The notes under the pieces were generated by a model. That model saw only the letters and a program-made list of their open reading frames with translations, was not told where the DNA came from and did not search any database. Shown in pieces: positions 1 to 27,796 of a stretch of DNA of 64,000 nucleotides (positions are counted from its first letter, which is position 1; every line of letters begins with the position of its first letter). A program made the position numbers and the translations under genes. Source of the stretch: Elysia chlorotica (Eukaryota; Mollusca; Gastropoda; Plakobranchidae); assembly GCA_003991915.1 (NCBI GenBank), contig RQTK01000326.1, positions 209,420-273,419 on the forward strand, written 5' to 3'.

Positions 1-73
<73 letters not shown>

Positions 74-105
74 CATAATAATAAAAATGATAATAATAAA
101 ATTAA
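1..105. repeat. (TAA)n microsatellite
   Basis: Imperfect TAA/AAT trinucleotide run at the left edge, broken by a few substitutions after about position 50. The stretch from here to the SINE near 764 holds only AT-rich sequence with short T and A runs, and I see no gene in it. Confidence 0.9.
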
Positions 106-763
106 TAAGCTTACAGCCATGGTATCAGAAGAGGTATTAAAGTATACCCAGTAGTCGTAAAGACCAATCTCATTCTGGGCGACTCCCAGCTGCATAGGTT
201 TTCCAGCACTTTGGAATATGGCATTTAAAATAAATTTCTTCTAATTTTTCCTTCAGAGATATAAATGACAATACGTTGTAATAAAACATGTGACGATGGT
301 GAATAATGCTTGCTAGAACTAGATCTGTCTTTTTTTTTTTTTTTTAAGTACCTTACTGCCTAAGAATGCCTAAATAGAGTAGGTATGTCTTGTTTAAGTT
401 TTGTAGTGTTGCAAATGCCCAATAAGCTGTTCTGTGGGTGCTAGCTGCAACAAAAAAACTTCTTTTTTACTTTCTTGATTCTGATCAAGGAAAAGAAATC
501 AACAAATCCTATCATTCGAATTCAATACGACTTTTTATGAAATTATTGTATTTCTCAAATGAAAAAATAACAAATTTAATATTTATAAGGTAACACAGGT
601 TAAAATAACCACAGATAAAAAACAATAACATAAAGGTAAATCATGTGCTTCACACCTTTATATAAATTAAGGCCTTATTTTTTAACAATACTCTATCTCG
701 ACCAGCGTAATCACTCCCTAACCAGTACCTATCTAAATTCTAACCATGGTTTTCTCCCTCTAT

Positions 764-1027
764 TATGTAGTGTGGTGGGGGCTGGCTTGTCTCCAAATTG
801 AGAGGTCAACGGTTCGAAATCCACAACTGGTCAAAAATATATTATCTGACTTTTTCCTCCTCTGGTTGGGTGACCGACTGAGACAGGAGTCAAGGTCTTC
901 CCATCCTGTCTTGTGTGTGGCAGTCTATAAAATTGCCAGACATTAGTCTTGGGTTAGTCCACAATATAGCCTATCTAGCGCTGATCTTTGAGGCTAAGCA
1001 ACAAACAAACAATCAACTAAACTCAAC
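764..1027 (+). mobile_element. tRNA-derived SINE, old diverged copy
   Basis: This is the most diverged copy of the SINE family of the window. It has a tRNA-like head with a B box (GGTTCGAAATCC near 810), then the family body (GACTGAGACAGGAGTC, CCTGTCTTGTGTGTGGCAG, GTCCACAATATAGCC) and an AC-rich tail ending in AACTCAAC. It stops about 27 bases before the 3' splice site of the dispanin exon, so its tail lies in the acceptor region of that intron. Family membership rests on the shared body motifs; the start is approximate. Confidence 0.8.
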
Positions 1028-1054
1028 ATCTCTATCATACCTTTCCTCTTGCAG

Positions 1055-1231
1055 GCTAAAAATCTGAAGAATCAGCCTGGTGGTCTAGAGCAAGCAAAAC
1101 GAGATGCTGCAGCAGCCAAAAAGCTGGCGATCGCTGCCTTCATCACTGGCGGAATCCTCATCTTCCTCTCCATCTTCATCACTTTCATCCTACCCATTAT
1201 ATTGACAGGAGCGTTTGCAGCAAACATGTAG
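1055..1231 (+). CDS. Dispanin/CD225 (IFITM-like) family protein, last coding exon
   Basis: This terminal exon encodes 58 residues, beginning AKNLKNQPGG and ending GAFAANM before TAG at 1229. A 3' splice site (TTTCCTCTTGCAG) precedes it at 1054, read in phase 0. The residues contain an AKRDAAAAKKLAIAAF segment followed by one strongly hydrophobic helix (GGILIFLSIFITFILPIIL). This is the layout of the second half of the CD225 domain: a basic, alanine-rich intramembrane loop and then the second membrane helix. Dispanins are small two-pass membrane proteins; some vertebrate members (IFITMs) affect membrane fusion, but that role cannot be assumed for an invertebrate copy. The first exon or exons, with the first helix, must lie left of position 1. 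The family call is moderately sure because only one exon is visible. Confidence 0.7.
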   Translation, partial: AKNLKNQPGGLEQAKRDAAAAKKLAIAAFITGGILIFLSIFITFILPIILTGAFAANM

Positions 1232-2984
1232 GGAGAGAGAGGTCACTGCGGCAGCTTCTATTACATCAATTCAAATCCTGAGAACTTTTTATTTACCATA
1301 TTTTTAAATTGCTTCTTACTTCTTTTAATTTATCTTTGCTCATATTATAACTTTAGCTGTGCATATATAATGTTCTTAAAAGTTTCCTACCCAATGTACC
1401 AAGTTCCCAATTTTGATAATTTTCTGGTCCATATTTTGGTTTTAATGTTAACACATTTTTACAATTATAGATCTGACTTACTTGAACTTTGTTAGTTTCA
1501 CATCAGGAAGTTTACAATTTAAATCTTTACAATGTATATTATAAACACATGCATCTGATACAAATTTACCCTGTAAAGAAATGCATTTATGGTAAGAAAT
1601 ACATTTAAAACTTAAAGTTGCCTACACATATCTGCGTGTAACAGAAATTTGATTAGAGACCTGGCAAATCTAAAAAGATGAGTATGTTTTAATTAATAGT
1701 GTCTGAAAGTACAAGTGGAATAATGCGCAATGGTGTTACAAACTTTTTATTCCTAGTATAGGCCTAATAAAAAAAATATTGAATCAAGTTTTAAAATGTC
1801 ATGTGCTCAGCAAGCTAAATGAATTCATTTAAAACAATTATATAATCATTATTATTTTATTCTTGAAGCATTTTTTAAAGGAGGGAGGCCTACATTTTAA
1901 AAAATCACAATACTTTCAAATGTCCTAGTCAATTTTTTTTTAATAAAAGAGAAAGCTGTAAGTTCTACGTGTAGCTATTATTTTGAGGGGAAAAAAAGTC
2001 CTACTTACATGTAGCAATGAAGCATTCTTTTGCGGGTTTATGACAATGAAGAGAGCAGCTGATAGTTCTTTCCTTTTTTTCAACAAACGTAGTGGATTTA
2101 ACAATTAAAACTATGCTCGGCCCTGCCTATACTGCACAAACATAAATAGATAAGGAAAAAGTGAGTAATTAGATCATAAAAAATATAATTTGCCATCCCC
2201 TCTTTTCAATCAGTAGGCCTACATATGTGTGTATATAACATTGTGGTTTCACACATCAACTTTGATTCTAACTGCTTTTCTGAGATAAGAGTTACACTGG
2301 ATTTATAAAATTATCAGCCATACTTGTAAAACCATTTTCATTCATATGCGACAGCTTCAGTTTCTTGAACTTCTTTCAATTAATTACTTTGCCAAAGAAA
2401 AAAACTTTATATTTTGCATAATTACATTAATTTTATACATGGGGCCTTTCCTTACGCTTAGTTAATTCATGAATAAAACCGAAATTGCTTTTTAATTTTA
2501 ATGCTACATGTATAAAACTCGGCTGTACACATTTCAAATCAACTTGATAACATTTTTACCATGAATAGTATGTAACTTTCAAGAATTGCTTAAATTTTGT
2601 ATTACATATTAGATGTACAATGTACATGCATATTATAGGCTAATAACTTTTTATATAATATTTAAAAATGTTTTTTTTCTTGCACCAAGGAAAGACATAT
2701 TTCTTTGTTTACTATCTTAATGCCAGCCGTTGCCACTATTCATTGTTTTTGCAATCTTGCTTGCTGTCAAATGTTATTGAAGTCAGATTAAAATTAAATA
2801 GTATTTGTGTAAAATAGAAAAGTTTCATATCAAACTAAAAGTTCACTATGTTATCTTTGGAATACTGCAATAATTACGTTTGGCATGAAAAACGTAGGGT
2901 GGTGGAAACGGACTGGAAATCTATTGATTTCACAATTTTTGTTTTGTTTTGTTACTTTAACATAATATAAAATCTCGTTGTGTA

Positions 2985-3061
2985 ATACTTTCTCATAACT
3001 GAACAATTTATCCACCCTGTAAGGTTTACAGTTGATAAATTGTTCAATTGTGAGAAAGTAT
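2985..3061. repeat. Inverted repeat with 27-bp arms
   Basis: Left arm 2985-3011 (starting ATACTTTCTCATAACTGAAC) pairs with right arm 3035-3061 with two or three mismatches, around a 23-base loop. If the dispanin 3' UTR reaches this far it would fold as an RNA hairpin; otherwise it may be a small foldback element. Confidence 0.75.
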
Positions 3062-3889
3062 AATATTAATAACTAAGTACGCTTATTGTTTGGCTCATTC
3101 AAGTGTATGAGTAAAAGCTTTAAATTGATACTGCAGCCTCTTACAAAAATATGAATTATTTTTTTACTCTACTCTTCTTGTAAAAGCTGAGTTTGTTTCA
3201 TCACAGGTGCGATGTGATTCTTTAAATACAAAAAAGAGCATATTTTCTCTGTTTAAACAAAAAAAAAATACAAGACAATGGGAATCTCTTTTTAGCCTTT
3301 ATATCAATTTTCACTTCTTTTTTTTTTAATGCATCAACTTTTGCATTGAGATGCAAGGTGGATGTAATGGCCTAAATGTACCACATATTCAACTATGGGA
3401 TGGACTGTCTTGTACAAGTTTTTAACAAATCCCTTTGCAGATCTATTTTTAATCATTTTGCATAGATTTATACGTGGCTCACTGTAGGCCCATGAATGTA
3501 ACAACTAGTAAATATATATATATATATATACATTTAGCTGTGCTGCTTATTGTTTTGTCCATTACCAGTTTTGTAAATATTGATTTTGCATTAACTGGTT
3601 ATGTGCATAAATTTGTGTATAAACTTTTCTATTTTTTTTTTTTTTTTACTGCCTCTCAACTTATCATATGAATAATAATTTATTAATAGTTGTCTTTTAA
3701 ATGAACTTGTTCATAACTGTAGTCTGAAGTTGTAGAATGATAACCTTTGATCAGAGCTGGAAAGACTCCAAAACAAACAGCACATGTATCTATCCATGAA
3801 ATCAGCTTTGGAAAAGATGGAGATAGTTGTAATGAAACCAACACAAATGAATTTCTTCACTGCAGATACATCTTCACCTCAGTTGTATA

Positions 3890-4141
3890 TTGGGGGACGC
3901 CGTGGCCCTAGAGTAGAATATCGGCTTCAGACGCAAAAGGTCTATGGTTATAGCTCTGGCGATTTCGCTCCCTACTGGTCGGTGTAGTTTAATGTGATCG
4001 GCTGAGACAGGAGTCATGGTATCCCCGCCCTGTCTCGTGTGTGGCAGCACATAAAATTGTCAGACGTCAGTCTTGGGGCCCGTCCACAATATAGCCTATA
4101 TAGTGCTGATGTTGGACGTTAAACCAACTCAACTCAACTCA
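3890..4141 (+). mobile_element. Full-length tRNA-derived SINE with 14-bp target duplication
   Basis: The element has a tRNA-like head (GGGGACGCCGTGGCCCTAGA, then a B-box-like segment), the central body (GGCTGAGACAGGAGTCATGG, CCCGTCCACAATATAGCC) and the tail TTGGACGTTAAACCAACTC with (AACTC)n. It is flanked by a 14-bp direct repeat, ACCTCAGTTGTATA, at 3876-3889 and 4142-4155. That is the expected target-site duplication of LINE-driven insertion and fixes both ends. Confidence 0.93.
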
Positions 4142-5624
4142 ACCTCAGTTGTATAATGTCCTATATGATTTCTAAAATACTAAAGCTTTAAAGTAGTTTA
4201 GAAATGAGACAGGAAATTCTACAGCTAAGTAAGATAATGGCATGTATAAAGACAGCAGCGGAAGCTGTGAGGTCATCTGACAGTCAAGATTGGTAGTGCG
4301 CGGCACACAAGTTTCCATGCCTGTTTTGGGTTGTAGGATCCTGGAAAGAAACTAGGTCTCCTCAGGATTGAGCTGTTCACTCCCACCAACTATATTTTTA
4401 TTTATACATGTATTACCAGAAAACACTATAGTATATAGTAGTATTAGTATTTGACATCACTGCATACGTAGCCTATGTGATTTTACATGTGTGCTGATTT
4501 TCAAATCTATTTTAACTTTGCTTTTTTTGCAAGGTGAATTCAATTGTTTTTGAAAGAATATGCTCAATTGTTTGTTTACATATTTGAACATTAATTTTTT
4601 TATTAATCTAGTCCTCTCAGCCATAAAAAATAATGGTGCTGCTTACATTTTCATTCTATGATTATTTATCTGGCAATACTCTTGAGCACCGCAGGATTTT
4701 TTTTGCATGTGTAGACAGTAAAGTCAAAAGAAGAATAAAAAAAATAGTGGAATGTATTTTTGTAACCACAACTTATTTAATTCAATTTGAATGGTACATG
4801 TATGTAATGTTTACGTATATGGCCTTTAATGATAAATAACAGCTTTATGTTATGACTGGATTAAAGTGATGTAATTTACATAATCTTTACATTTTGTTTC
4901 GTGTCTTTGTACTACACTTTACTGGTAATACGTACAGTATGATGAAGAGTATCATAATACACATCTTATCAGGAATTTTTTTTTAAAGAAATCATTTGCA
5001 GGTCTTTTGTATGTTCATTGAACAATACATGGAATGTATGAATTTAAAATATACTTTCTACTATCATTTTGTAAAGAATGTATTCTGTATACTGCCCACA
5101 TTTCAGTTCAAAATTAGAACAAAAACGAGAAGAGAAAAAAAGACGCCACCAAAACAGGATACTTTTTATTTCACATTATTATAAATAGTGTGACTAGCAG
5201 TAGAACTAGACTTTAATTTGAGTTTTAATTTTAGTTTACTACATAAATGATATTGTCCCCGACAAACACTGGCAAAAGTGCCAAACATTGGTGCGGCAGC
5301 ATGATGAATCAAGTATCAACCCTTTCTAAAACACTGGGGGTTACCTTTCTAAACACAGAGATCTCTTTTGTAAGTGGGCCTACTATCGAAAGGGATTTTT
5401 TTACTAATAATTTAAGTCTTCCTCAAAAATCCACTTTGAAAAGTGACTAGATTCTTTGTACATGTATTATCTATATGGCAATCAAACTAAAACTATGCTA
5501 ATCATTAGCCATTTCTGAAACCCTTCAATTTAAATAAATTGGAGGTGATTTTGACACCTACACTTTCCAGAGAGTGAAAAAATGACAAAGAAAGAGAAGG
5601 CATAAATATTTTTTTTTTAGATAT

Positions 5625-5626
<2 letters not shown>

Positions 5627-5696
<70 letters not shown>
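5627..5696. repeat. (GA)n microsatellite
   Basis: About 35 GA units, nearly pure. It sits inside a diverged dispersed repeat whose other copy near 25560-25680 also carries a GA run, at the same place relative to the shared ATTTCTGAAACCCTTCAATT motif. Confidence 0.95.
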
Positions 5697-5700
<4 letters not shown>

Positions 5701-7041
5701 AAAGATGTGACTGTCTCTCGATCTTCTTACATTTTTTCAGTATTCTATGATTTTTTTAAACATTCTGTAAAAATAGGAACATTAATTTGTAATATCTTGC
5801 GAACAAAGCCGAAATTTGCCATTTTTGGCGTGAAAAACTGCGGGGACAGATTGTATGTAAAGGACATGCCAGATTGCCTTCTGGTTTATTATTACATTGA
5901 TAGGTGTATGAATTTTATCAAGCCCTCAGTTGGAAGCTGTGACCTCTGCTTCTGGTTATTTTTTGCTTATGAAACAAAAGTACAAGCAGACAAGTAATTC
6001 TGAATGGTGGGACAATACTAACTTGTCATTAAATAAAAGAGAAATTGATGCACACATTCAGACAAACATGTGCAACAAAATGACATAACGTTTTTGATGT
6101 CTGATAACGACTCATGTCTCTCAAAATATAATAAAGTGGAATAACTTTTTTGTGAAATAAGTTTTCACAAATCAAAATTAATATCATGGTTTAGACTATA
6201 AACTTCAAGGTGTATTATCTAAATGTATTGTTTGTATTGTATAATATTAATAATCTGATCACAAAGACCAAGAACTTTTATTAATTTTGAAATAAATTAA
6301 CTTTCATTTAGTTGCCTTTGAAGCTAAGGCCTAATTCTGTGGCTAAAGAGCAACGGTTCACATTATAGTGGCATAAAACATATAGTCCTTGAGAGCTACA
6401 GCAGACTAGTACAAAAGAGTTTTTCTAGATTTTCTCTCATTTCTCATGTTCTATCCGTAAAATCACATGCCACTGCCTGTGTGATCAAAATGGTCATTCT
6501 GTAAAACCAAAAGTGAGAAGAGGTACAGATTGGTGACGTATGAAAACATAATACATGTACAAATGAACTAAAATAAACACTGGACCGAATTTTCTCATTT
6601 TTTAATTTGTAACAGTTGATTCAGTAGATACATACACAGAAATTACTCTCATTCTATACAAACTGGTGTCAGTAAAACATGAAAAGGGGTAAAACAAAAC
6701 AGCTCCCTCCCCCTCTAAGTTAAAAAAAAAAACGGAGAAAAAATTCTATTAAAAATAAAGAATGAAATCCATCAGCCTTGCGTTAAAAGAAAATGAATAC
6801 CGTATAGCTAGAATTCTCAACAACATGCTTGTTTCTCTATGCATTCATGCAATGAAAAGAGAAAAAAAAATTGAATGAGAAACATATGGTTGTGATTTAA
6901 ATTAAATTAGTAAAGGTAGTACATGTAATGTTGCATATTCTACTACAAAAAAAAGTGCAAATGCCAAGAATAGCATTATAATCATAATTTTATACAGTGA
7001 TGACCTAGTACTGCTTTATATACATGTATGCGAGGCTGATG

Positions 7042-8482
7042 CTATCGCAGAAATGGATCCGGTCGATTTTTCCTCATGACAAATTCTATCTTGCGCTGCA
7101 TCTCAGAGTCGTAAATCCGTCTGCACCGCTCGTAAGACAGTCGGCTCCTCTTCAGGAATGGTTTCTCATATCTCTCATGGCGCTTGACATCGCTGAAAAA
7201 CTTCTCCCTTTTCAATATCCTGATGAAGATAAAATGCAAAGAACAAAATCATTTTCTAATTCTACATTTGTAAAAAAAAAAAAAGTTGCTTACTATTGAT
7301 GCACATAAAGTTTTAAATATACTTAAGTTATTGAAGAGGATTAGATCAGAATAACCCACTTCCTCCTCAGCAACACAGTGGTGAACAAAAGAGTCAAAAA
7401 ATTGTCATTGTGGGTACATGGGCTACAAAGAAAGGTAGATTCAATGATAATTACATGAGAAAGAAGTTAAAAGGTGTGTCAAGCTTTATGGGTGTGTGTT
7501 GGACTAGTGCTGCTTTAATTTAATTTAACTGGATCTTAGAAGGTCTTACTAAAGGGGTGCAAAAACAGGCACTGAGCGACTGACTAACTTCCGAGCTATT
7601 GCAGGCCCACAATGAAGAGACTGACTTGTGGTTTTTAAAATAATCTTCAATTATCTCAATAAACAATAATCTTTTTATTTGTACACTTGAATGGAATGTG
7701 ATTTCTAGTTAAATGGATATTTATAAGAATACTACTAGATCTAGAGCTTTGTCCTATGTTAAATATTCGCTTCAGAAATATAATACATCCCATTAGTTTC
7801 AGTAGCCATTCTTAGATAATTGGAAACAGCAGCAAACATGCACATGGATATGCTGGCACTATTACGATTATAACCATGGCAACTTTTAGGTCTAAAGAAA
7901 GGTTCTTAGATTAGAAACAGCTGCCAGAGAGGGGACTGTCCAGAAAGAAGGCTTAAAAAGCTCAGGACCCCCCTCTCACTTTCTTGTACTGCCACTTTCG
8001 TTTAAGAACAAATAAAGGACCTAATAGTGAGTACCGGTAATGGTTTAGGCCTAAGTTGTAATGAGATTGCCTCACAACTTTGAGTTTGAGTAGCAGGAAG
8101 TGAAATGTAGTGCCATATAAACAGATTCATTTCTTCTTGTACTGTTCTGTACTAAAAGCAGCCGGGAATGTATGCCTTTAGAAACCAGACTAAAAAAAGT
8201 ACACAAAAACAATCCATCATCATAATTTCAGTTACTATTGTATTCATCATTTAATGTTCAAGTTGTGAGGACCTCACCGCACAATATTGGGAAACCTGCC
8301 CTTTGACCAATACATTGAATTTGACCAGAAACACTAAAAAAAAGAAGAAATCTGTTAAAATGGAACGTGTATGAAGAATGTAGACTTTATTATTACCCTT
8401 CAAGAAGCTTGTAAGCAGGTTCAACCTGATTGTTCTTCACAAGCACTGTCTTTGCCAGGAACCTTAGATGATTCTGAGACAT
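7042..8482 (-). CDS. MRPS21: Mitochondrial ribosomal protein bS21m (small subunit)
   Basis: Complete gene, two coding exons: 8397-8482 (ATG at 8482-8480) and 7042-7219 (TAG). The donor GG|GTAATA and acceptor TTCATCAG|GATATT join in phase 2, giving 87 codons, the length I recall for human MRPS21. Exon 1 reads MSQNHLRFLAKTVLVKNNQV, matching the family start (a conserved H-L-x-F-x-A-R/K-T-V). Exon 2 holds the conserved basic part: YEKPFLKRSRLSYERCRRIY and then KIEFVMRKNRPDP. The product is a small basic protein of the mitochondrial 28S ribosomal subunit, related to bacterial S21. The arginine/lysine-rich C-terminal half is expected to bind rRNA. The intron of 1,177 bp has no obvious repeats. The gene is head to head with NUP62, with about 1.8 kb between the start codons, so a shared promoter region is possible. 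Confidence 0.95.
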
Positions 8483-10281
8483 TTTGTTCCGAATCTTGAA
8501 GTCCAAATTTCGTCAGCTAAAAAGTTTCATAAATCTCTGTGATATAAAAACGTAACCAGTGTATGCCTAGAAGAGTAAAGCCTAAACTTTGAGTCCAGTT
8601 GAGGAGAAATGCAGCAGTGTCTGTAAACTTATGGAGACTGGACACTCAATGTTTATGTCCTTTGCGAAAAACGAAAGTAGGTAGCAGTTGTCCAGGTTAT
8701 CCAGATAAATAAATTAGTCTGATTGACTTTAAAAAATTGATCTAGTACTATCAACTGTATTGCTCAAAAGAAAAGCTAAATTAATAATTAATTGAGACGA
8801 AAATATTTTTTATATTTATGATGATCATAATATATTATGCATATATATGTTAAATATTAAACAGTACAATTAAAGAAAAATAAATAAATTCATAGTGTTA
8901 TTTTTTGCCAGCCAAATTGACAACAATCGGATCTTTAACTCTTCAGTTAAAAAAGAATATTTAAATCTTCTTTCATTTTCCGTTTTGATAACAAGGCCCA
9001 GGCCACTGATAATCTGACTTTAGATTTACAACAGTTTTTATTCGCGGTTTATCTGAAACAGGCATATTTTTCTATTTGCTTTTTTGCTAAACGGGCCTAA
9101 AATATCCAAATCCACCAGTTACAATTATCTAGTAATTCTATTTCCAGATTGATAAACAGGATGTTTGGGTCTAACAATCCAGGTAAATAAATCTAAAATT
9201 AATATTCTCGGCCTAGATCTAGATCTAGATCTAGATTCTAGTTTCCTTTCCTATTCAATTTTGTATCTAAATCTAGATATTTAGATTCTAGATTAGCAAT
9301 ATCAATTAGCAATTTTAGAAGAATAGGTTAGACTCTGGAGATTGAGTGATTTGGTTTTTTAATCTCCCCCGTCAGCAGCAGGGCTGTATTGTGTTTACGG
9401 TCCCTAAACTACTAACAAGTGTAAATTTTGCGTACTGTGAGTGTGAACAGTGCCAGTTCTCTGCCTGTTACTCTCTGTCTTTCTCGATCTTTTCTGCCTG
9501 TTATCAATTAAGGATAAAACCTCCAAACAATGCCGTTTTCTACACATCTTAGGCGAATTTATATCTCAGTGGAATGTTTTCGACTTTGTGAGTTTGAGGA
9601 CCAAATGGTAGAAATGTTGAGCCCATAGAGCTCAAATTTTTTATAAGGAAAAACAATAATTTTCATTCACAATCAACTGATGACGGGCTGTGTGAAAATT
9701 TAAATTTGAAGTCCGAAATGTAGTGGGTATCACTATCAGTCTGGACGTAGATCGTGGACCTTTCAATTCTCCTTTTTAGGTTTACGATTTCAGTAATAAT
9801 CTATTTAGGCATAAATGGTCTGCAAGGCTTGAGAGATCAACCCTTAGGTACTCATAAAAATACACGTAGATCAAAATTCTTTAGTGTGATGACACCTATA
9901 GATCCATCCTTCAGTGATGACATGACTGTTTTAGTCTTGCAAAATAGTCTAGAGGGCTGCTAATATTAATGTTTTACATACGTTATATTCCATTTTTCCC
10001 CCAAGAAGAAAACATTTAGAAACGTCTGGTTAGCTAAATATTTTTTGTTCAATGTTGCCTAAAAAGTATGAAATGGAATTCTGTAGTGCTAACCAATTTG
10101 TGGCCCCTCGCCCTCCTCTTTTTTTTGGGGGGGGGGAGATATGGGTAGGCAATGATAAAATTTCCTCCTTTTCAACCTGTGTGCGTTATGATCACTGTTT
10201 TTTTTTATTTGGTGTGACTTTGTTTAAGTATTTGACATTCTTAAAATAGTTAAATTGTAATTTTATGTATTTTTGTAACAG
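8483..10281. promoter_or_regulatory. Head-to-head intergenic region, MRPS21 / NUP62
   Basis: No protein-coding exon recognised. The two flanking start codons point away from each other. The NUP62 start codon follows a 3' splice site (TTTTGTAACAG, ending 10281), so at least one non-coding NUP62 exon should lie here, but I cannot place it. The region is AT-rich with a short (TAGATC)n cluster near 9217-9240. Promoter content is inferred from gene order only. Confidence 0.4.
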
Positions 10282-10292
10282 TTGTTTTGCCA

Positions 10293-24801
<14,509 letters not shown>

Positions 24802-25218
24802 AGTCTCTCACAGAGTCCTGTGGCTATCAACGTGTAAGCCATCAAACTGCAGGAATATCCCATCAACATTATTTTGTCATATGATCACCATTTATAGATA
24901 TAAAAAAAGCAACTCATCTAAGCTTGTGCAGGAATGTTTCTTTAAAATTTAAAATCTTGTCTTTAAGTTTATAATTATGTTTTTAATGCATGTGAAATGT
25001 TTTGAAGCAAGCAAAGATGTTATCCTAGGATATCCTTGGTAATGTAAGTTTCTAAGCTAGCTTGGAAAGAAATTTCAAAGTGTAGGACTACTTTTTTGAC
25101 TTAGGGATCTTAACAAACATTTTTTTTTAAATGGATTTTTAGTTCACTTTTTTTTAAATTTTTTTTATAAAAGTTGTTTACATTAAACAAAATTAAATTT
25201 TTGCTTTATTTCAAAATC

Positions 25219-25305
25219 TTCTTCTTCTTCACGTTCTGCAACACTCTCTTCAAATTCTGATCCCAGCCTGGGCAATGAAGGCTACCGTTTTCTCTAGCTC
25301 GTAAA
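25219..25305 (-). mobile_element. 5'-truncated LINE 3' end
   Basis: On the minus strand this reads GAGCTAGAGAAAACGGTAGC, then CTTCATTGCCCAGGCTGGGA, TCAGAATTTGAAGAGAGTGT and an (AAG)n tail. It is nearly identical to the end of the LINE fragment at 51522-51597, so it is a short, dead-on-arrival copy of the same family. Confidence 0.88.
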
Positions 25306-25559
25306 TTTGTTATTTTTTGTTGTTGCTGTTGTCAAATGGTGAATGAAAACAGAAGAATTTATAAAACTGTGCTTTGTTGTGTAAATAAATAATAAAAATA
25401 TCATTGATGAACAAAACCCCCCATAGTTTTTCTTGTTTACTGCTTAGTTTGTGGGTGACTTTGCGAAGCCAGGGGCATCTGTTCTTTGTTTGAAAATACA
25501 TATAGCCAGACTAATGATTCAAGTGTTCACTGAAAGTGATTGAATGTATTCTTCTCACG

Positions 25560-26500
25560 GAAATTAAATGGAATGAACCTATGCTTATCATTGGTCATTT
25601 CTGAAACCCTTCAATTTTAACCAGATAGGGTCATTTTAACATCCAACATATCGAAGGGTAAAATGCAAGAGAGAGAGAGAGAGAGAGGGGGGCGGGCAAG
25701 AAAAAGAGAAGAAATGTGATTGAGAGTCAAGAGAGAGAGAATGGGAGTAAGAAAAAAACCCGAGGAAAATTAAATTAAGTTAGAGAGGGAGAAGGCTAGA
25801 GAAGAAAAAACAAACGAAGAGGTATAAAGAGAGAGGGAAGTAGAGAGAAGATAAAGAGGAAAATTAAGAAAGCTGAGGGAGAAAAGAAAAAAAACCGAGG
25901 AGATAAAAAGAAAGAAATAGAAAAGACGATGAAGCCTTAGAGCGATACAGAGAGCAAAAGAATACATGTAGGAATAAAGGCAAGAAGGAGAAAAGGAAGA
26001 AGGCATGGAAGAGAGAGGGGGTGAGAGAATTCAAAGCAGAGAGAGGCATTGGAAAGAAGAACAGAGACAGAGAAGTTCTGTATCAATCTGTTGAAAACCA
26101 CTTGAATCCTCAGGTATGTTAACATAACTGTGGATGAATTTGACATCTTTTTAATTAAACTCCAATGAATTATGTTTTGAACGTGGCAGAGTGGAAGATG
26201 ATTTCAACCATTGAATTAAAGTGGACAGTCATTCAGTAATCATAGTAACAATGACTAATGGACATATAAATTTGTATGATTGCCTCCAAAATACGGGTAG
26301 CCTCATTTGAAACTCTCTTATGGGTTCATTTTGGGTTGTGAAGTTCAAATTTTAATGGTAATCTCGCTTTGTTCAGGTTTTTTGTTTTAATATTTTACAA
26401 TTTTTTTCAGATTCCTTTGAAATCAGGTAAATTTGCAATTTTTACTATTTTAGCTTCTGCAAGTGGCTTGAAAAACTGCAGGAACAGATGTATAATTAGG
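25560..26500 (+). repeat. Dispersed repeat related to 5490-5850
   Basis: CATTTCTGAAACCCTTCAATT followed by a GA run, then farther on CTTGAAAAACTGC.GG.ACAGAT.GTAT, occur here and in the 5490-5850 region in the same order, with different spacing. Unclassified; limits uncertain. GA-rich DNA occupies 25666-26070. Confidence 0.5.
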
Positions 26501-27537
26501 GTTTACTTGAGTTGATTTCATATTTCTTTTAAGTATAAAATTTTACAAAATACTTCTTTTATACATTTTTATGAAACAATCCAAAAAAAAAAAAAATCTG
26601 TTTCAGAAAAAAGTGATATTAATTGATATTAATGTGTGCAAAGAGTTATCACCCCTCACTTTTTAAAGGAGGTAACCCATAATTATAAGCCTTTGAGTTC
26701 CCCCTGCTTTTTAAAAACTACTAAAAATCATTATTTCCTTTAGAATCAATTCTTTAAAAGATCTCAGTTTGCATATATTTTTTTTATCCTTGATAAAATT
26801 TCGCCTGCCATCTAAATTATTTTTATATTTTACTTTGCCTCACGGACACTGATGTCCCGCTAGATCCTTGACGCCTAAGTAAAAAAAAGAGTTCATTTAC
26901 TGTGCACAAAAACGTATTTTTGTGTATTTCTTCGTTTTTCAATGATTTCGATTGAATATATAATTGTTCATGTAATTTGATTCGTATTACATCTTAGCGT
27001 TGATAAAAAAAACAAAAAAAGATAGGTCTAATTTTACTTGATCACAGTGGTTGGGCAGACACATCCATTTTGACTTAGTTCATCGACTTTTCCCTAAGTG
27101 CGATCTAAATGGTTCCATTCATTTTCTGTACAAAAGTCATGCATTTGTAACTCTGTTATGTTTTCTGTGCTAAATCGTCATTGTTATTAGTGCATTGGTG
27201 TTGGTGTTATTTAATCGTAACCTTCAGCGAATTATGGACAGCAAAAGTGAGGCACAAGTAAGCTAAGTTTTGCATGTGCAAAAACGCTGTTGTCGATAAC
27301 GGTTATGCACAAATCGAAAGGATATATACTTTTTTAACTATTCCTCAAAACGGACAATGAACTTGAGGGACAAGTTCCGTGTACATTTGTATGTGATTAA
27401 TAAACTAATTCTGCAAAGTAGGGCCTAGGTAGTTTATCATGACATATTTTGGACGCACTGCTTCAACGATTTTCGCCAATTAGACAACATGAACGTTTCA
27501 GTTAGTGCATTTATGAAAAACATACTTATTCTGTTAG

Positions 27538-27796
27538 TTTAAAGTATAACCCTTTCTTTCTTTAAAAGTCTAACCATTTTCATTCAAGAAATAATGATAT
27601 TCTGACATATATGAATTTTGAAAGTAGGCCACCCGCTGTTTTTTTTTTTTTTTCGTGTATAGCAATGAGTCTTTCAGACAAAGAAGTAATGAAGCTTAAC
27701 CCCGTTTTATACATACTAACAATGTGTGACGATTTCTTCGCAACATTGTCCGATAACTTTCCCCTTCGTCGTCCTTGTTTATTTTCTCTCACGTAC
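27538..27796 (+). repeat. 259-bp segment, copy 1 of an identical pair
   Basis: By eye identical to 28460-28718, including a run of 15 T. See the paired entry. Confidence 0.95.

Larger units (their letters stand above)
1232..7041. other. 3' UTR and intergenic AT-rich DNA
   Basis: No coding exon recognised here. The first kilobases are probably the 3' UTR of the dispanin gene, with AATAAA at 1766 as one possible poly(A) signal. The rest holds a hairpin (2985-3061), a SINE (3890-4141), a GA run and part of a dispersed repeat near 5490-5850. Short open frames here, the longest 96 codons at 5707-5997, have no recognisable domain and look fortuitous. Confidence 0.6.
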
